NCBI GenBank assembly: GCA_020724265.1 | Contig: DYHH01000005.1 | Span: 138,650 to 202,649, forward strand | DNA: 64,000 nt | Reading direction: 5' to 3' | From: Melioribacter roseus | Lineage (GTDB): Bacteria; Bacteroidota; Ignavibacteria; Ignavibacteriales; Melioribacteraceae | Shown here: positions 1-9,125 of the stretch, in pieces | How positions within the stretch are numbered: position 1 is the first letter of the stretch | How the letters are laid out: each line of letters begins with the position of its first letter | Made by a program: the position numbers and the translations under genes | Notes under the pieces: model-generated | The model's input: the letters and a program-made list of their open reading frames with translations, nothing else | The model's database searches: none | Told to the model about the DNA's origin: nothing

Positions 1-1268
1 TCGGTAAGTTTATCATTCTTATAATAGCCCAACATAATGCTGGGACCTTTTGCCCAAATTTCACCAATTCCTTCTTCATCAGGTTCGTTAATTTTAATTT
101 CTACTCTTGGAAGAGGTATTCCGGCTGCATTATCCTTAAAATAATCGAGCCTGTTTAACGCCAATATCGGTGAAGTTTCAGTTAATCCGTATCCTTGGAT
201 AAAAGTAAAACCAAGTTCTCGTAAACCTTTTGCAACGAGCGGATCTGGAGCTGCGCCACCTGCAATAAATATTCTTATAGCACCACCAAATTTTTCATGT
301 AGTTCTTTGAAAATTTTTTGTTTGAGTCCCTTCACCCCTGCGGTTTGTAACAACGAAGTAATTTTCATTAACGGCGGTACAACTTTTGATTTGACTTTAT
401 CTTCATGAATCGTTTTCATTATACGTTTGAACATTTTATCAAACAATAGCGGTACACCCAATAAAATTGTCGCCTTAACTTTTTGTATATCGTCAACAAC
501 TGTTTTTAGAGATCTTGCATAATGAGCCGAAGCTCCGCTGTAAAGCGGGCATAACATGCCGCATGTGCACTCATATGTATGATGCATCGGCAATACGGAT
601 AGAAATCTATCACCCCTACCAATTATTATCATACTGACCATATCAACTAAATTAGCGGCAAGATTGCCTTGAGTAAGCATAACACCTTTTGCTCTGCCGA
701 GTGACCCGGAAGTAAAAATTATTTCCGCTAAATCATTCGGATTAATTTTCGGCAGTAGTTTTTTATCTGCCATTTCGGCATTGGTTATCAAATCAACCAT
801 ATAAAGAAAGTTTGCGTCTTCTTTTGTCTGATCCATACAGATAAAGTGCTTTACCTTTTTTAATGCAACATGACTTCCCGAAAAAGTAGAAGAGTATGAT
901 TCCGAAAAAATAATTGCCTCTGAATCAGACTCGTGAACAATATTAAAGATTTCATTCGTTGTAAGGTTCTTATCGATCGGGACAATAACATAGTTAAAAC
1001 ACATACATGTCAAAAAGCTAATTGCCCATTGAACACGGTTTTCTCCTATAACAGCAATGTGTGCTCTTTCCTGAAGACCTAATTTTTTTAACGCGGTTCC
1101 AAATTTTAATATGTTTTGAAGCAACTCTTCATAAGTCACGGATTTAATCGGAGTTGGATTTAAATCTTCCAATGCAATTTTGTGGGAAAACTTTTCTGCG
1201 CTTTCAAGCATCATCTGCTGAATAGTATTAATTTGCGGGACATCGTAAAGTTTTAGATTTTTTTTCAT
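1..1268 (-). CDS. AMP-dependent long-chain acyl-CoA synthetase (FadD-like), 3' end outside the window
   Basis: Adenylate-forming enzyme expected to activate a fatty acid with ATP and load it onto CoA. About 422 residues are visible from an ATG at 1268; the C-terminus is cut by the window edge. The phosphate-binding A3 motif reads FTSGSLGRAKGVMLT near residue 188, and the A5 motif GYGLTETSP lies near residue 356. Both are diagnostic of the ANL superfamily. The A3 loop has Ser-Leu-Gly-Arg-Ala where Thr-Thr-Gly-x-Pro is usual, a tolerated variation. The overall order resembles FadD/FAA-type long-chain ligases rather than acetyl-CoA synthetase. It is transcribed in the same direction as pepD but is separated from it by a terminator. 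Chain-length specificity cannot be read from the sequence. Confidence 0.88.
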   Translation of the reverse strand, partial: MKKNLKLYDVPQINTIQQMMLESAEKFSHKIALEDLNPTPIKSVTYEELLQNILKFGTALKKLGLQERAHIAVIGENRVQWAISFLTCMCFNYVIVPIDKNLTTNEIFNIVHESDSEAIIFSESYSSTFSGSHVALKKVKHFICMDQTKEDANFLYMVDLITNAEMADKKLLPKINPNDLAEIIFTSGSLGRAKGVMLTQGNLAANLVDMVSMIIIGRGDRFLSVLPMHHTYECTCGMLCPLYSGASAHYARSLKTVVDDIQKVKATILLGVPLLFDKMFKRIMKTIHEDKVKSKVVPPLMKITSLLQTAGVKGLKQKIFKELHEKFGGAIRIFIAGGAAPDPLVAKGLRELGFTFIQGYGLTETSPILALNRLDYFKDNAAGIPLPRVEIKINEPDEEGIGEIWAKGPSIMLGYYKNDKLT

Positions 1269-1328
1269 GACTCTATCTATTTTATTGTTGGATGTTATTA
1301 TCTTGTTTATCCACACAGCATTTTAAAC

Positions 1329-1361
1329 AAAAAAAGGGATAGTTGAAATAACCTATCCCCT
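1329..1361 (-). terminator. Rho-independent terminator after pepD
   Basis: Read on the minus strand, a 7-bp stem GGGATAG/CTATCCC (1336-1342 with 1353-1359) encloses a 10-nt loop and is followed by a T run. It begins about 12 bases after the pepD stop, so it closes the clpS/ychF/pepD group and insulates the acyl-CoA synthetase gene. Confidence 0.8.
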
Positions 1362-1372
1362 TTAATTTATAC

Positions 1373-2842
1373 TTAGTTACTTTTCGCTATTTTTTCAAGA
1401 ATACCGGCAAGAAGTTTATAGAATTTTTCTACATCTTTAATATTAACTCTTTCATCGGGAGAGTGTGCACCTTGAATTGTTGGACCGAAAGAGACCATGT
1501 CTAATCCGGGATATTTATCAGCAAGGATCCCACATTCCAAACCGGCATGAATAGCTTTGATTTCCGGTTCTTTACCATATTGCACTTTGAAAACTTCCTT
1601 GGAGAGTTTAAGAATTTTTGAGTCAAGATTCGGCTGCCAGCCAGGATAACTATCGGCATCTTCTATTTTGTCGATTCCGGCAAGATTGAAAGTTGCTTTT
1701 ACCATTTCGGAAATATTTGTTTTTGCTGCATCAATTGAACTTCTTTGGCTTGTCCCTACTCTCAATTTATCTTCTTGTGTAAATATAGTAGCTAAGTTGG
1801 TTGATGTTTCTACAAGATCAGGAATGTCTGGACTCATTGCCATAATTCCATGTGGAAGAGCGTGTAAAAGATTTACAACTTTATCAGAAAAATCTTTTTT
1901 AAATACTTTTTCATGTTTTGTTTCTTTTTTTGTTAAAGAGACTTTAACTCCGCCGTCATTAACTTTGAATTCGAGTAGAATTTCTTTTACAAAATTATCG
2001 GCTATATTTTTGATTTTTGCTTCATCTGATTCATTAATAAAAATAACAACTTCGGCTTCACGTGGGATTGCATTTCTTTTAGAACCGCCGTTTATCTCCG
2101 CAATTCTATAATCAATATCCTTTAGTTTTAGAAGCAACCGGGCGAAAAGTTTGATTGCGTTTGCTCTGCCGTTTGCTATATCAAGCCCGGAATGACCGCC
2201 TTTCAAACCGTCGAGCATTAACTCGTATGATTTATAGTTCGCCGGGATTTTATCCCAAGCAATATTAAAAATACCGACTGTATCTTGTCCGCCGGAACAA
2301 CCGACATAAAAAGCACCGTCTTCTTCCGAATCAAGATTCAGTAGAGTCTTCCCTTCAATAAGGTTTTTACCTAAGTTGTTTGCACCTGTTAGCCCGGTTT
2401 CTTCGTCAACGGTACACAGTAATTCAAGCGGACCGTGAATCACGGATTGGTCTGTTACTAAAGCCAATCCGGCTGCTATACCGATACCGTTATCAGCTCC
2501 AAGTGTTGTGCCTTCTGCTGCCATCCAATCACCGTCCCTTACAAGTTTAATCGGATCATTATCAAAATCATGTTCGGTACCTTTATTTTTTTCACAAACC
2601 ATGTCAACATGACCTTGAACAACAACCGTAGGTGCATTTTCATATCCTTTTGTAGCCGGAACTTTAATTACAATATTATGAATATCATCCTCTTTCATTT
2701 CGAGACTATGTTGATTTGCAAACTTTCTCAAATAATCTAAAATCTTTTCTTCTTTTTTTGATGGTCTTGGGATTTGACTTATTTCAAAAAATCTCTGCCA
2801 AATAATTTCTGGTTGTAATCCTTCGATTGCTTTTTTAGACAT
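1373..2842 (-). CDS. pepD: Cytosolic non-specific dipeptidase (PepD-type aminoacyl-histidine dipeptidase, M20 family)
   Basis: Zinc metallopeptidase that hydrolyses dipeptides in the cytoplasm. The 489-residue length is normal for PepD. Metal-ligand and catalytic motifs of M20/M28-like enzymes are in place: QGHVDMV (H78, D80), GADNGIG (D117), TVDEETG (E147/E148), a later LDSEEDG and, near the C-terminus, a QGAHSPDE histidine. The lid or dimerisation domain lies between, including the GGHSGLDI segment. The gene starts 10 bases after ychF and is probably co-transcribed with it. A good terminator follows. No anomalies seen. Confidence 0.93.
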   Translation of the reverse strand: MSKKAIEGLQPEIIWQRFFEISQIPRPSKKEEKILDYLRKFANQHSLEMKEDDIHNIVIKVPATKGYENAPTVVVQGHVDMVCEKNKGTEHDFDNDPIKLVRDGDWMAAEGTTLGADNGIGIAAGLALVTDQSVIHGPLELLCTVDEETGLTGANNLGKNLIEGKTLLNLDSEEDGAFYVGCSGGQDTVGIFNIAWDKIPANYKSYELMLDGLKGGHSGLDIANGRANAIKLFARLLLKLKDIDYRIAEINGGSKRNAIPREAEVVIFINESDEAKIKNIADNFVKEILLEFKVNDGGVKVSLTKKETKHEKVFKKDFSDKVVNLLHALPHGIMAMSPDIPDLVETSTNLATIFTQEDKLRVGTSQRSSIDAAKTNISEMVKATFNLAGIDKIEDADSYPGWQPNLDSKILKLSKEVFKVQYGKEPEIKAIHAGLECGILADKYPGLDMVSFGPTIQGAHSPDERVNIKDVEKFYKLLAGILEKIAKSN

Positions 2843-2852
2843 ATAAACTCCT

Positions 2853-3929
2853 TTAGTTGTGTCTGATGTTTAAAATATCTCCATCTTTTACGATGTATTC
2901 TTTACCTTCAAGCCGCCAAACACCGGCTTCTTTACATTTTGCGAATGAACCATGGGCAATATAATCATCATAACCTACGACTTCGGCTCTAATGAATTTA
3001 TTGTAAAAATCCGTATGAATTACTCCGGCAGAATCTTGTGCAGTGTAATTCTTCTTTATAGTCCATGCACGGCATTCATCTTCACCTACAGTGAAGAATG
3101 ATTGTAAACCTAATATTTCATACGATGTACGTAAAATTTTTGAGAGAGCAGATTCTTTAATCCCATAGTCTTCCATAAACGAAGTACGATCTTCTTCATC
3201 CATTTGCGATAATTCATATTCAATTTTTGCAAAGAACGGAATAACTGCAACAGATTTATCACTGATACTATCTTTAACTTCATTTACAATCTGTTCAACT
3301 CTTTGTATTGAGTTTTCATCACAATTGATTGCAATAGCAAGAGGTTTCAACGTAAGAAGTTGATAACCGGAAAGTAATTTTCTCTCGTTTTCATCAAGTT
3401 TTATAGTACGTAGCGGTAATTCCTGTTCAACATGTTTTTGACATTTTTCGATAACCGGAAGTTCACGTTTTAGTCTATCATCTTTAGATTTCATAACTTC
3501 TTTTTGAAGTTTATCAATTCTGTTTTCCAAAAAACTTAAGTCGGAAAGCAAAAACTCGGTTTCTAAAAATTCCACATCGCGTTTTACATCAATTGAATTC
3601 ATTGGATGCGGTACAGAAGGTTCTTCAAATTGACGAATCACATAAAATAATGCATCGTTATTTTTGACATTATTAAGAAATGTGTTAGTGATTTTAACTT
3701 TTCCGTCATCCTGCATTTGTAAACCGGGAATATCGAAAACTTCAATTGTGGCGTTAACTTTCTTCTTGGGATTGAACATTTCGGTTAGTTTATCAAGACG
3801 TTCGTCGGGAACCTTAACAACTTCAATAACTGCTTCTTCTTTTCCTGTCTGCTGTATTTCTGTTTGCGCGAGTGTATTAAAAAGAGTTGATTTACCTGAA
3901 TATTGCAATCCTACTAATCCAATTTGCAT
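2853..3929 (-). CDS. ychF: YchF/OLA1-family P-loop ATPase
   Basis: Translation-associated P-loop NTPase of the Obg superfamily. G1 is G-LQYSGKS (residues 7-14), G3 is DIPG (66-69), and the G4 position reads NCDE (212-215). NxxE in place of NKxD is the hallmark of YchF/OLA1 and explains their preference for ATP over GTP. A coiled-coil insert (about 120-170) and a C-terminal TGS domain (about 275-356, with the typical RAWTI start) complete the family order. At 358 residues it is close to the usual length (about 363). G1 differs from the common GLPNVGKS, suggesting a divergent branch. A Shine-Dalgarno-like AAGGGAA precedes the ATG. Confidence 0.92.
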   Translation of the reverse strand: MQIGLVGLQYSGKSTLFNTLAQTEIQQTGKEEAVIEVVKVPDERLDKLTEMFNPKKKVNATIEVFDIPGLQMQDDGKVKITNTFLNNVKNNDALFYVIRQFEEPSVPHPMNSIDVKRDVEFLETEFLLSDLSFLENRIDKLQKEVMKSKDDRLKRELPVIEKCQKHVEQELPLRTIKLDENERKLLSGYQLLTLKPLAIAINCDENSIQRVEQIVNEVKDSISDKSVAVIPFFAKIEYELSQMDEEDRTSFMEDYGIKESALSKILRTSYEILGLQSFFTVGEDECRAWTIKKNYTAQDSAGVIHTDFYNKFIRAEVVGYDDYIAHGSFAKCKEAGVWRLEGKEYIVKDGDILNIRHN

Positions 3930-3989
3930 ATATTTCCCTTAGGTTGAGTAATTTTCTGTTTTCAAATATAAATAAATATAGGGGAAAAA

Positions 3990-4277
3990 TTAGGAAATGA
4001 TCTGAGTATGAAGTTCAATTTCTTCCAAAACGGAAGAAACTTTTAAACATTCGGGAAGCGGACCGAAAAATATAATTGCTTTACCTTTAACATGCACCTC
4101 AAAAGTTAAATCACGGGCTTTCTCAAAAGAACAGTTAGTAGCTTTAATTATTTGGTTTATAACCTCATCGAAGGTATGCCAGTCGTCATTATACAAAATC
4201 ACCTTAAACGGAATTCCAACGGATGTTTCCTCTTCAATTTCTGGTTCAATAATAGGGGTTGGCTTTTCTTCGGTCAT
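3990..4277 (-). CDS. clpS: ATP-dependent Clp protease adaptor ClpS
   Basis: N-end-rule adaptor that delivers substrates to a Clp ATPase. After an acidic disordered tail of about 20 residues, the core VILYNDDWHTF carries N30, D31 and D32, and a later VHVKGKA carries H62. These match the N-degron pocket residues of Escherichia coli ClpS (N34/D35/D36 and H66). The 95-residue length is typical. No clpA or clpP lies in the window, so the partner is encoded elsewhere. It is first in a minus-strand run with ychF and pepD and is divergent from etfB. Confidence 0.9.
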   Translation of the reverse strand: MTEEKPTPIIEPEIEEETSVGIPFKVILYNDDWHTFDEVINQIIKATNCSFEKARDLTFEVHVKGKAIIFFGPLPECLKVSSVLEEIELHTQIIS

Positions 4278-4335
4278 TGATTTTTAATAACAATTGTTAT
4301 CTGTGTGGAAAGTTATGAAATTAAGTCAATAAAAT

Positions 4336-4354
4336 AAATTAGTCGTGCTAATTT
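4336..4354. promoter_or_regulatory. Short inverted repeat in the clpS/etfB divergent intergenic region
   Basis: AAATTAG and CTAATTT (7 bp each) flank a 5-base spacer, roughly 60 bases before etfB. It could be an operator or part of a weak AT-rich terminator or promoter. There is no direct evidence of function. Confidence 0.25.
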
Positions 4355-4414
4355 TGTAATTTTATATATTGATTTATATCTTTTTATTCTATTTATGAAA
4401 TTAAAGGAGGAATA

Positions 4415-5161
4415 ATGAAAATAGCGGTCTGTGTGAGTCACGTTCCCGATACTGCCGCAAAAATTAGTGTCGGAAGTGACGGGAAATCAATTGACCCGAG
4501 CGGTGTTACTTATGTATTAAACCCCTATGATGAGTTTGCTATAGAAGAAGCTTTAAAAATAAAAGATGCACAAGGCGGTGAAGTTGTTGCGATAAGCGTT
4601 GGAACTGATGCAAATAAAGAAACACTTCGTAAAGCACTTGCAATGGGTGCTGATTCTGCTGTTTTATTAAAAGAAGATAAGGATAGAGATTCGATTGGAA
4701 TTGCAAAAGCACTCGCAGAAGAAATAAAAGCTCAAGATGCAAAATTAGTTTTCTTCGGTAAACAATCCGTTGATTTCGATAATTCAATTACCGGACAAGT
4801 AACTGCCGAACTTTTAGATTACAATTGCGTTACGGTTGTGGTGGACTTACAAATCAATGGTGAAAAAGTTACCGCGGAAAGAGAGATAGAAGGAGGACGC
4901 GAAATTGTTGAAACTTCCCTACCTCTTGTAATTACTGCTCAAAAAGGATTGAATGAACCGAGATATGCTTCTCTTAAAGGAATCATGCAGGCAAAGAAAA
5001 AAACAATTGAAGAAAAAACTCCTTCACCATATGAAAATATGATAGAACTTGTTGCAATGAAAAGACCTCCCGCAAAACAACCCGGTAAAATTTTAGGAGA
5101 AGATTCTTCAGCGGTACCGGAATTAGTAAGATTATTAAGAGAAGAAGCCAAAGTAATTTAA
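4415..5161 (+). CDS. etfB: Electron transfer flavoprotein, beta subunit
   Basis: Beta chain of the heterodimeric ETF, which accepts electrons from acyl-CoA and related dehydrogenases. The N-terminal KIAVCVSHVPDTAAKI, NPYDEFAIEEAL and the AMP-loop region (VVAISVGTDANKETLRKALAMGAD) are typical of the ETF beta Rossmann-like domain, and the C-terminal arm that wraps the alpha subunit is present. Length (248) is normal. An excellent ribosome site (AAAGGAGG) sits just before the ATG. etfA follows after 12 bases with its own strong site, so the subunits are translated together. It may serve beta-oxidation with the acyl-CoA synthetase, an inference from proximity only. Confidence 0.95.
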   Translation: MKIAVCVSHVPDTAAKISVGSDGKSIDPSGVTYVLNPYDEFAIEEALKIKDAQGGEVVAISVGTDANKETLRKALAMGADSAVLLKEDKDRDSIGIAKALAEEIKAQDAKLVFFGKQSVDFDNSITGQVTAELLDYNCVTVVVDLQINGEKVTAEREIEGGREIVETSLPLVITAQKGLNEPRYASLKGIMQAKKKTIEEKTPSPYENMIELVAMKRPPAKQPGKILGEDSSAVPELVRLLREEAKVI

Positions 5162-5173
5162 GGGAGGAATAAA

Positions 5174-6142
5174 ATGGCAAATAAAATTTTAGTTTACTTA
5201 GAGCAAAGAAATGGAATTATAAAAAAATCATCACTCGAAGCTGTCAAAGTAGGAAAAGATTTTTCAGAAAAATTAGGATGTGAAGTTGAAGCATTAGTTA
5301 TCGGTTCTGAAGTTTCTGATTTGGGAAAAGTTGGCGGTTATGGAATAAATAAAATTATCCATCTGAAAAATTCAGATTTAGAATTGTACTCACCTACTGC
5401 TTATACAAAATTAGTAGTTCAGCATGTTCAAGAAAATTCAGCTGATGTTCTATTATTTGCAAACACAGCTCTTGGAAAAGACCTAGCACCAAGAGTTGCG
5501 GCTAATTTAGATTGTGGTATTGCAATGGATTGTGTTGCTCTTGATATTGAAGGTGATATAACTGCAACTCGACCTGTCTATGCAGGTAAAGCATTAATCG
5601 ATGTTAAATTGAATTCAGAGATAAAAATTTTCACACTTAGACCAAATGTCTTCAACGCAGGTGAACCAACCGGTGATTCTGCAAGTGTTGAAGTTAAAGA
5701 GGTTAGTAATCCAGATCTTTCTACAAAAGTTGTTGAAATAAAAAAATCCGAAGGTAAACTTGATGTAGCCGAAGCGGATATTATAGTTTCCGGTGGACGA
5801 GGATTAAAAGGTACAGAGAATTTCAAAATGATTGAAGAACTTGCAGAAGTCCTTGGTGCTGCGGTTGGCGCTTCACGTGCAGTTGTTGATGCCGGATGGA
5901 GACCTCACGGCGAGCAAGTTGGTCAAACAGGGAAGACAGTTACTCCAACTCTTTATGTTGCAGTAGGTATTTCCGGTGCAATTCAGCATTTAGCAGGTAT
6001 GCGTTCTTCTAAGTATATTGTTGCTATCAACAAAGACAAAGATGCACCTATTTTTAGTATTGCCGATTATGGTATTGCCGGTGATGCTTTTGAAGTAGTG
6101 CCTAAATTAATTGAAGAAATAAAGAAACTGAAAGCCGAATAA
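5174..6142 (+). CDS. etfA: Electron transfer flavoprotein, alpha subunit
   Basis: FAD-carrying alpha chain of ETF (322 residues). The C-terminal FAD domain shows the full signature: SGGRGLKG (207-212), [20 protein letters not shown] with S234-R235, T-G-K at 252-254, [11 protein letters not shown] (263-272) and a late [15 protein letters not shown]. It is preceded by AGGGAGG and lies 12 bases after etfB. The spacing to the next gene is only 6 bases, so the DUF151 nuclease gene is probably in the same transcript. No bifurcating-ETF extra iron-sulfur domain is present. Confidence 0.95.
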   Translation: MANKILVYLEQRNGIIKKSSLEAVKVGKDFSEKLGCEVEALVIGSEVSDLGKVGGYGINKIIHLKNSDLELYSPTAYTKLVVQHVQENSADVLLFANTALGKDLAPRVAANLDCGIAMDCVALDIEGDITATRPVYAGKALIDVKLNSEIKIFTLRPNVFNAGEPTGDSASVEVKEVSNPDLSTKVVEIKKSEGKLDVAEADIIVSGGRGLKGTENFKMIEELAEVLGAAVGASRAVVDAGWRPHGEQVGQTGKTVTPTLYVAVGISGAIQHLAGMRSSKYIVAINKDKDAPIFSIADYGIAGDAFEVVPKLIEEIKKLKAE

Positions 6143-6148
6143 TTTTTT

Positions 6149-6736
6149 ATGAATAAAATACAAGTCGAAATATTAGGTTTATCAGCAAGCCCCTCTGCCG
6201 GAGGGGCTTATGCCCTTTTGTTAAAAGAATCTTTTGGTAATAGAAGACTACCGATTATCATAGGTTCTTTTGAAGCCCAATCTATTGCTTTGGAAATGGA
6301 AGGAATTAAACCGCCAAGACCTTTAACTCATGATCTCTTAAAAGAAACAATCGATAATTTAGGAGGTACAGTAATAGAAGTTATAATCGATGAGTTGAAG
6401 GATAATACGTTTTTCGCTAAAGTTATTCTGGAAGTTTCTTCATTAACTAATGAAATTGATTCCAGACCAAGTGATGCAATTGCACTTGCAGTAAGAGCTC
6501 AAGCTCCCATTTTTGTTTCCGAAGAGGTGATGAAAAATGCAGCGTTTATACCTTCGAGCGAAGATGAAGATTTCTCGGAAGAGATTTCCAAAGAAGAAAA
6601 GGAAATAAAAAAATCAGCTGAAACAAAAACCGCCTCACTTCAAGATCAGCTAAGAGAAGCAATAGAAAAAGAAGATTATGAACGCGCAGCGAAATTGAGA
6701 GATGAAATAAACAGGAGAAAAGGAAGCAACAACTAA
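6149..6736 (+). CDS. Bifunctional nuclease-domain (DUF151) protein with C-terminal UVR motif
   Basis: Residues 1-135 match the DUF151/bifunctional nuclease family (GLSASPSAGGAYALLL, RLPIIIGSFEAQSIA, RPLTHDLL, SRPSDAIALAVRA). An acidic linker (about 140-160) leads to a UVR motif, LREAIEKEDYERAAKLRDEI (about 166-187), of the kind that mediates UvrB-UvrC contacts. This fusion recurs in the Bacteroidota/Chlorobiota group. Proposed roles include DNA/RNA cleavage or a stress-linked regulator, but substrate and partners are not known here. It is third in the etf operon, with no clear Shine-Dalgarno. The stop codon overlaps the stop of the convergent DUF2851 gene by 4 bases. Confidence 0.85.
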   Translation: MNKIQVEILGLSASPSAGGAYALLLKESFGNRRLPIIIGSFEAQSIALEMEGIKPPRPLTHDLLKETIDNLGGTVIEVIIDELKDNTFFAKVILEVSSLTNEIDSRPSDAIALAVRAQAPIFVSEEVMKNAAFIPSSEDEDFSEEISKEEKEIKKSAETKTASLQDQLREAIEKEDYERAAKLRDEINRRKGSNN

Positions 6737-8214
6737 CTGAAAATCGGTTTGCCGATTTCGCATTCTAAACATTTTCCTTTTGAACAATAATTTCTGAATA
6801 ATTCAATCATTCCTTGCGAATAGATCGTTCGTTTAGATACCCTTTGCAATTCGAGACAATCTGTTACTTCACGTACAATCCGGTTATCATTTTTTTGCGA
6901 AAATATACTGTAAAGCTTAAAAACTTTTTTTGCTAATTCATCTTTTCCAAAAACTTCAAAGTAAACGGTGAAAAACGGGAAAATTACATTCACTAAAATT
7001 TCATCTGCACGAGCAACACCGATAAAATATTTTATTTTACTTGATGCTTTGTTATCAAATACATAATGGTCCTGCCAAAATCCATCCGACTGAATAATAA
7101 ACACGGATCTCAACGAGTTTACCAGCACATTCAAGTTTCGAATCTCTTTTATCTTTTTTACTAATACCATCACTAGGTTTTTATTCAATAACCCGTTAAG
7201 TAACCTGGCACCTCCGGCAATTCTAACAGTAGGAAAATTTTGCGGTCGCAATCTGAAAAAATTCCAATCGGTTTCATTATAAGTTGCGCCGTCGTAATCT
7301 TCTTTAATCGAATTCCAAATACTAAAAATATTCTTGGTGTATTCGGAACTGTGGTTCTCCGGTATTTTATCAGCTTCCGGGATTAGCCCGCTTATTCCAA
7401 AAAGTGCCGCTTCATATTTTGTTAGATCTGTTCCGTTCAACTTTAGCGATTTTAAAAATTCGATATCAGCCGATTGAGCAAGCTTAAGCATTATAGATTT
7501 ATTTTTCGAATAACCTAATGCCTCGAAAATATTTTCGTATAAAAGCTGCAGCCATATTTCCTTCTCTTTGAAATCGTCATGTGAGTAGTTTTTATTTCGT
7601 ATTTCTTCCGGTATTTCATAATTCACCACCGGTTCTTTCAATCGAAGTTCACGTAAATATTTAAGTTCTTTTAACCTATCATACATTTTACGGCATTTCT
7701 TTTTATACCTATCTGTACCAAGCTGAAGAACAAATTTCTCTTTTATTTTTCTATCAACACTTGAATTCTCATCAATACACCTTAATGTATGCTCATGTTC
7801 ACTATTATATGTTTTTATTTTCTTAGATATATCTTCAACCGTATTTTCATCAATAAATTCCGAAAGTTTTATGGAAGGGACTTTTCTACCGTCTTTTGTA
7901 TAAACATAAGGCTGGTTATGTTTGTTTGTCAACGTAGCGTGAAGTACGACTTTATTATAGCGGTTATTAAGGTGATGACCGTGTGATTTCCAATCAACAT
8001 AATCACTGTCTATTTCGATATCTCCAACAAAAGTTAAATTACCGATTCTTATACGTGCATTTTGGAAATCCGGTCCTGATGTGTCGGAATTGTGAACCCC
8101 GGGATCAAGTAGAGATATTTTCTCGCCGTCAATAGTTTGTAGATTATCATCGAATCTTTGGTTCAACCAAATATCGTACAAATCTTTTTCGAACATTTTT
8201 TCTTTACTGCTCAT
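6733..8214 (-). CDS. DUF2851 family protein, function unknown
   Basis: A 493-residue protein of the DUF2851 family, common in Bacteroidota and largely confined to them. The conserved N-terminal block is visible: LWLNQRF-like start, PGVHNSDTSGPDFQNARI, then DVEI-like GDIEIDSDYVDWKSHGHH and YNKVVLHATL. A mixed helical C-terminal half ends with a cysteine cluster C-x4-C-x2-C (CSKGKCLEC) and IGKP. No signal peptide or membrane segment. No function is established; the histidine/aspartate-rich N-terminus and terminal cysteines suggest metal binding (inference). It lies 94 bases after pyrF on the same strand and may be the last gene of that run. Confidence 0.85.
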   Translation of the reverse strand: MSSKEKMFEKDLYDIWLNQRFDDNLQTIDGEKISLLDPGVHNSDTSGPDFQNARIRIGNLTFVGDIEIDSDYVDWKSHGHHLNNRYNKVVLHATLTNKHNQPYVYTKDGRKVPSIKLSEFIDENTVEDISKKIKTYNSEHEHTLRCIDENSSVDRKIKEKFVLQLGTDRYKKKCRKMYDRLKELKYLRELRLKEPVVNYEIPEEIRNKNYSHDDFKEKEIWLQLLYENIFEALGYSKNKSIMLKLAQSADIEFLKSLKLNGTDLTKYEAALFGISGLIPEADKIPENHSSEYTKNIFSIWNSIKEDYDGATYNETDWNFFRLRPQNFPTVRIAGGARLLNGLLNKNLVMVLVKKIKEIRNLNVLVNSLRSVFIIQSDGFWQDHYVFDNKASSKIKYFIGVARADEILVNVIFPFFTVYFEVFGKDELAKKVFKLYSIFSQKNDNRIVREVTDCLELQRVSKRTIYSQGMIELFRNYCSKGKCLECEIGKPIFS

Positions 8215-8308
8215 CGATACCCTCTGAACTTTCGTGATTACGAATCAGAAATATCATTTCGAATTCAATTTAAGAAATTATAATAAATTTCTAAAATTGT
8301 TTTTTCAT

Positions 8309-9121
8309 TTAGCTACGTTCGATCTTATCTATCTTCGAATTATACTCAATAAGTTTCAGGGCAGATTTATCGGCAAAACCGGCAGAATCATCGGCATATA
8401 TCAAAGCTCTGCTTACATTAATAAGAAAATTCTTGTTGCTATTCTTTCTAAAAATTTTAACAACGGTTTCTAAATCACCGCCTTGAGAGCCGACTCCGGG
8501 AAGAAGTACAGGTAAGTTATTAAATAAAGAAAAATTCTCTTCCAGTTCTTTTGGATTTGTAGCGCCAAAAACTATTCCGCAATTATTTGTTTTATTCCAT
8601 TCATTAACTTTATGAAGAACCTCTTGATACAAAAATTTACCGTTGCTTAATTTTTGTTTTTCGAAATCAGAACTACCCGGGTTAGAAGTTAATACCAGTA
8701 TAAAGTTAAGTTTATCTTTATAATCAAGGAAAGGTTGGAGAGAATCTTTGCCCATGTATGGGTGGAGTGTTGATGCGTCAAAATTAAAATGGTCAAAAAG
8801 TGAAGAAGCATACATTTGACTAGTATTTCCAATATCACCTCTTTTTGCATCACCAATTGTTAGAATATCATCCGGGATTTGCTTTAATGTTTTTTCTAAA
8901 GTTCGTAATCCTTTTATTCCATCTTTTTCGTAAAAGGCAAGGTTTAATTTGTATGCCGCAGCATTTTCCTTAGTTGAATTGATAATGGATTTATTGAATT
9001 GAAATATTGGGTCGTCAAGTTTTAATAAGTGTTTAGGAATTTTTGTGATGTCCGAATCAAGACCAACGCAAATATGTTTACCTGAATCGAATTTTGATAT
9101 TAACTTGTTAACAGCATTCAT
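8309..9121 (-). CDS. pyrF: Orotidine 5'-phosphate decarboxylase (PyrF type 2)
   Basis: Final step of UMP synthesis: decarboxylation of OMP. The catalytic Asp-Lys-Asp network is visible as TIGDAKRGDIGNT (D91, K93, D96, numbered from the ATG at 9121). ICVGLDSD, LHPYMGKDSL, VLTSNPGSSDF and LPGVGSQGGD phosphate-binding segments identify the longer type-2 subfamily (about 270 residues). I chose the ATG at 9121 because it lies 4 bases after the rodA stop and gives the family-typical start. A longer frame from 9166 would overlap rodA. Its position after the cell-shape genes complements pyrG, purN and purH at the other end of the same run. Confidence 0.92.
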   Translation of the reverse strand: MNAVNKLISKFDSGKHICVGLDSDITKIPKHLLKLDDPIFQFNKSIINSTKENAAAYKLNLAFYEKDGIKGLRTLEKTLKQIPDDILTIGDAKRGDIGNTSQMYASSLFDHFNFDASTLHPYMGKDSLQPFLDYKDKLNFILVLTSNPGSSDFEKQKLSNGKFLYQEVLHKVNEWNKTNNCGIVFGATNPKELEENFSLFNNLPVLLPGVGSQGGDLETVVKIFRKNSNKNFLINVSRALIYADDSAGFADKSALKLIEYNSKIDKIERS

Positions 9122-9125
9122 TTTG

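Noticed and set aside
4539-4787. Minus-strand leucine/glutamine-rich frame opposite etfB
   Set aside because: Low-complexity composition mirrors the codon use of etfB; no supporting start signals.
8234-8473. Plus-strand frame of 79 codons opposite pyrF
   Set aside because: Antisense to the conserved pyrF C-terminus, with no ribosome site and no recognisable protein features.
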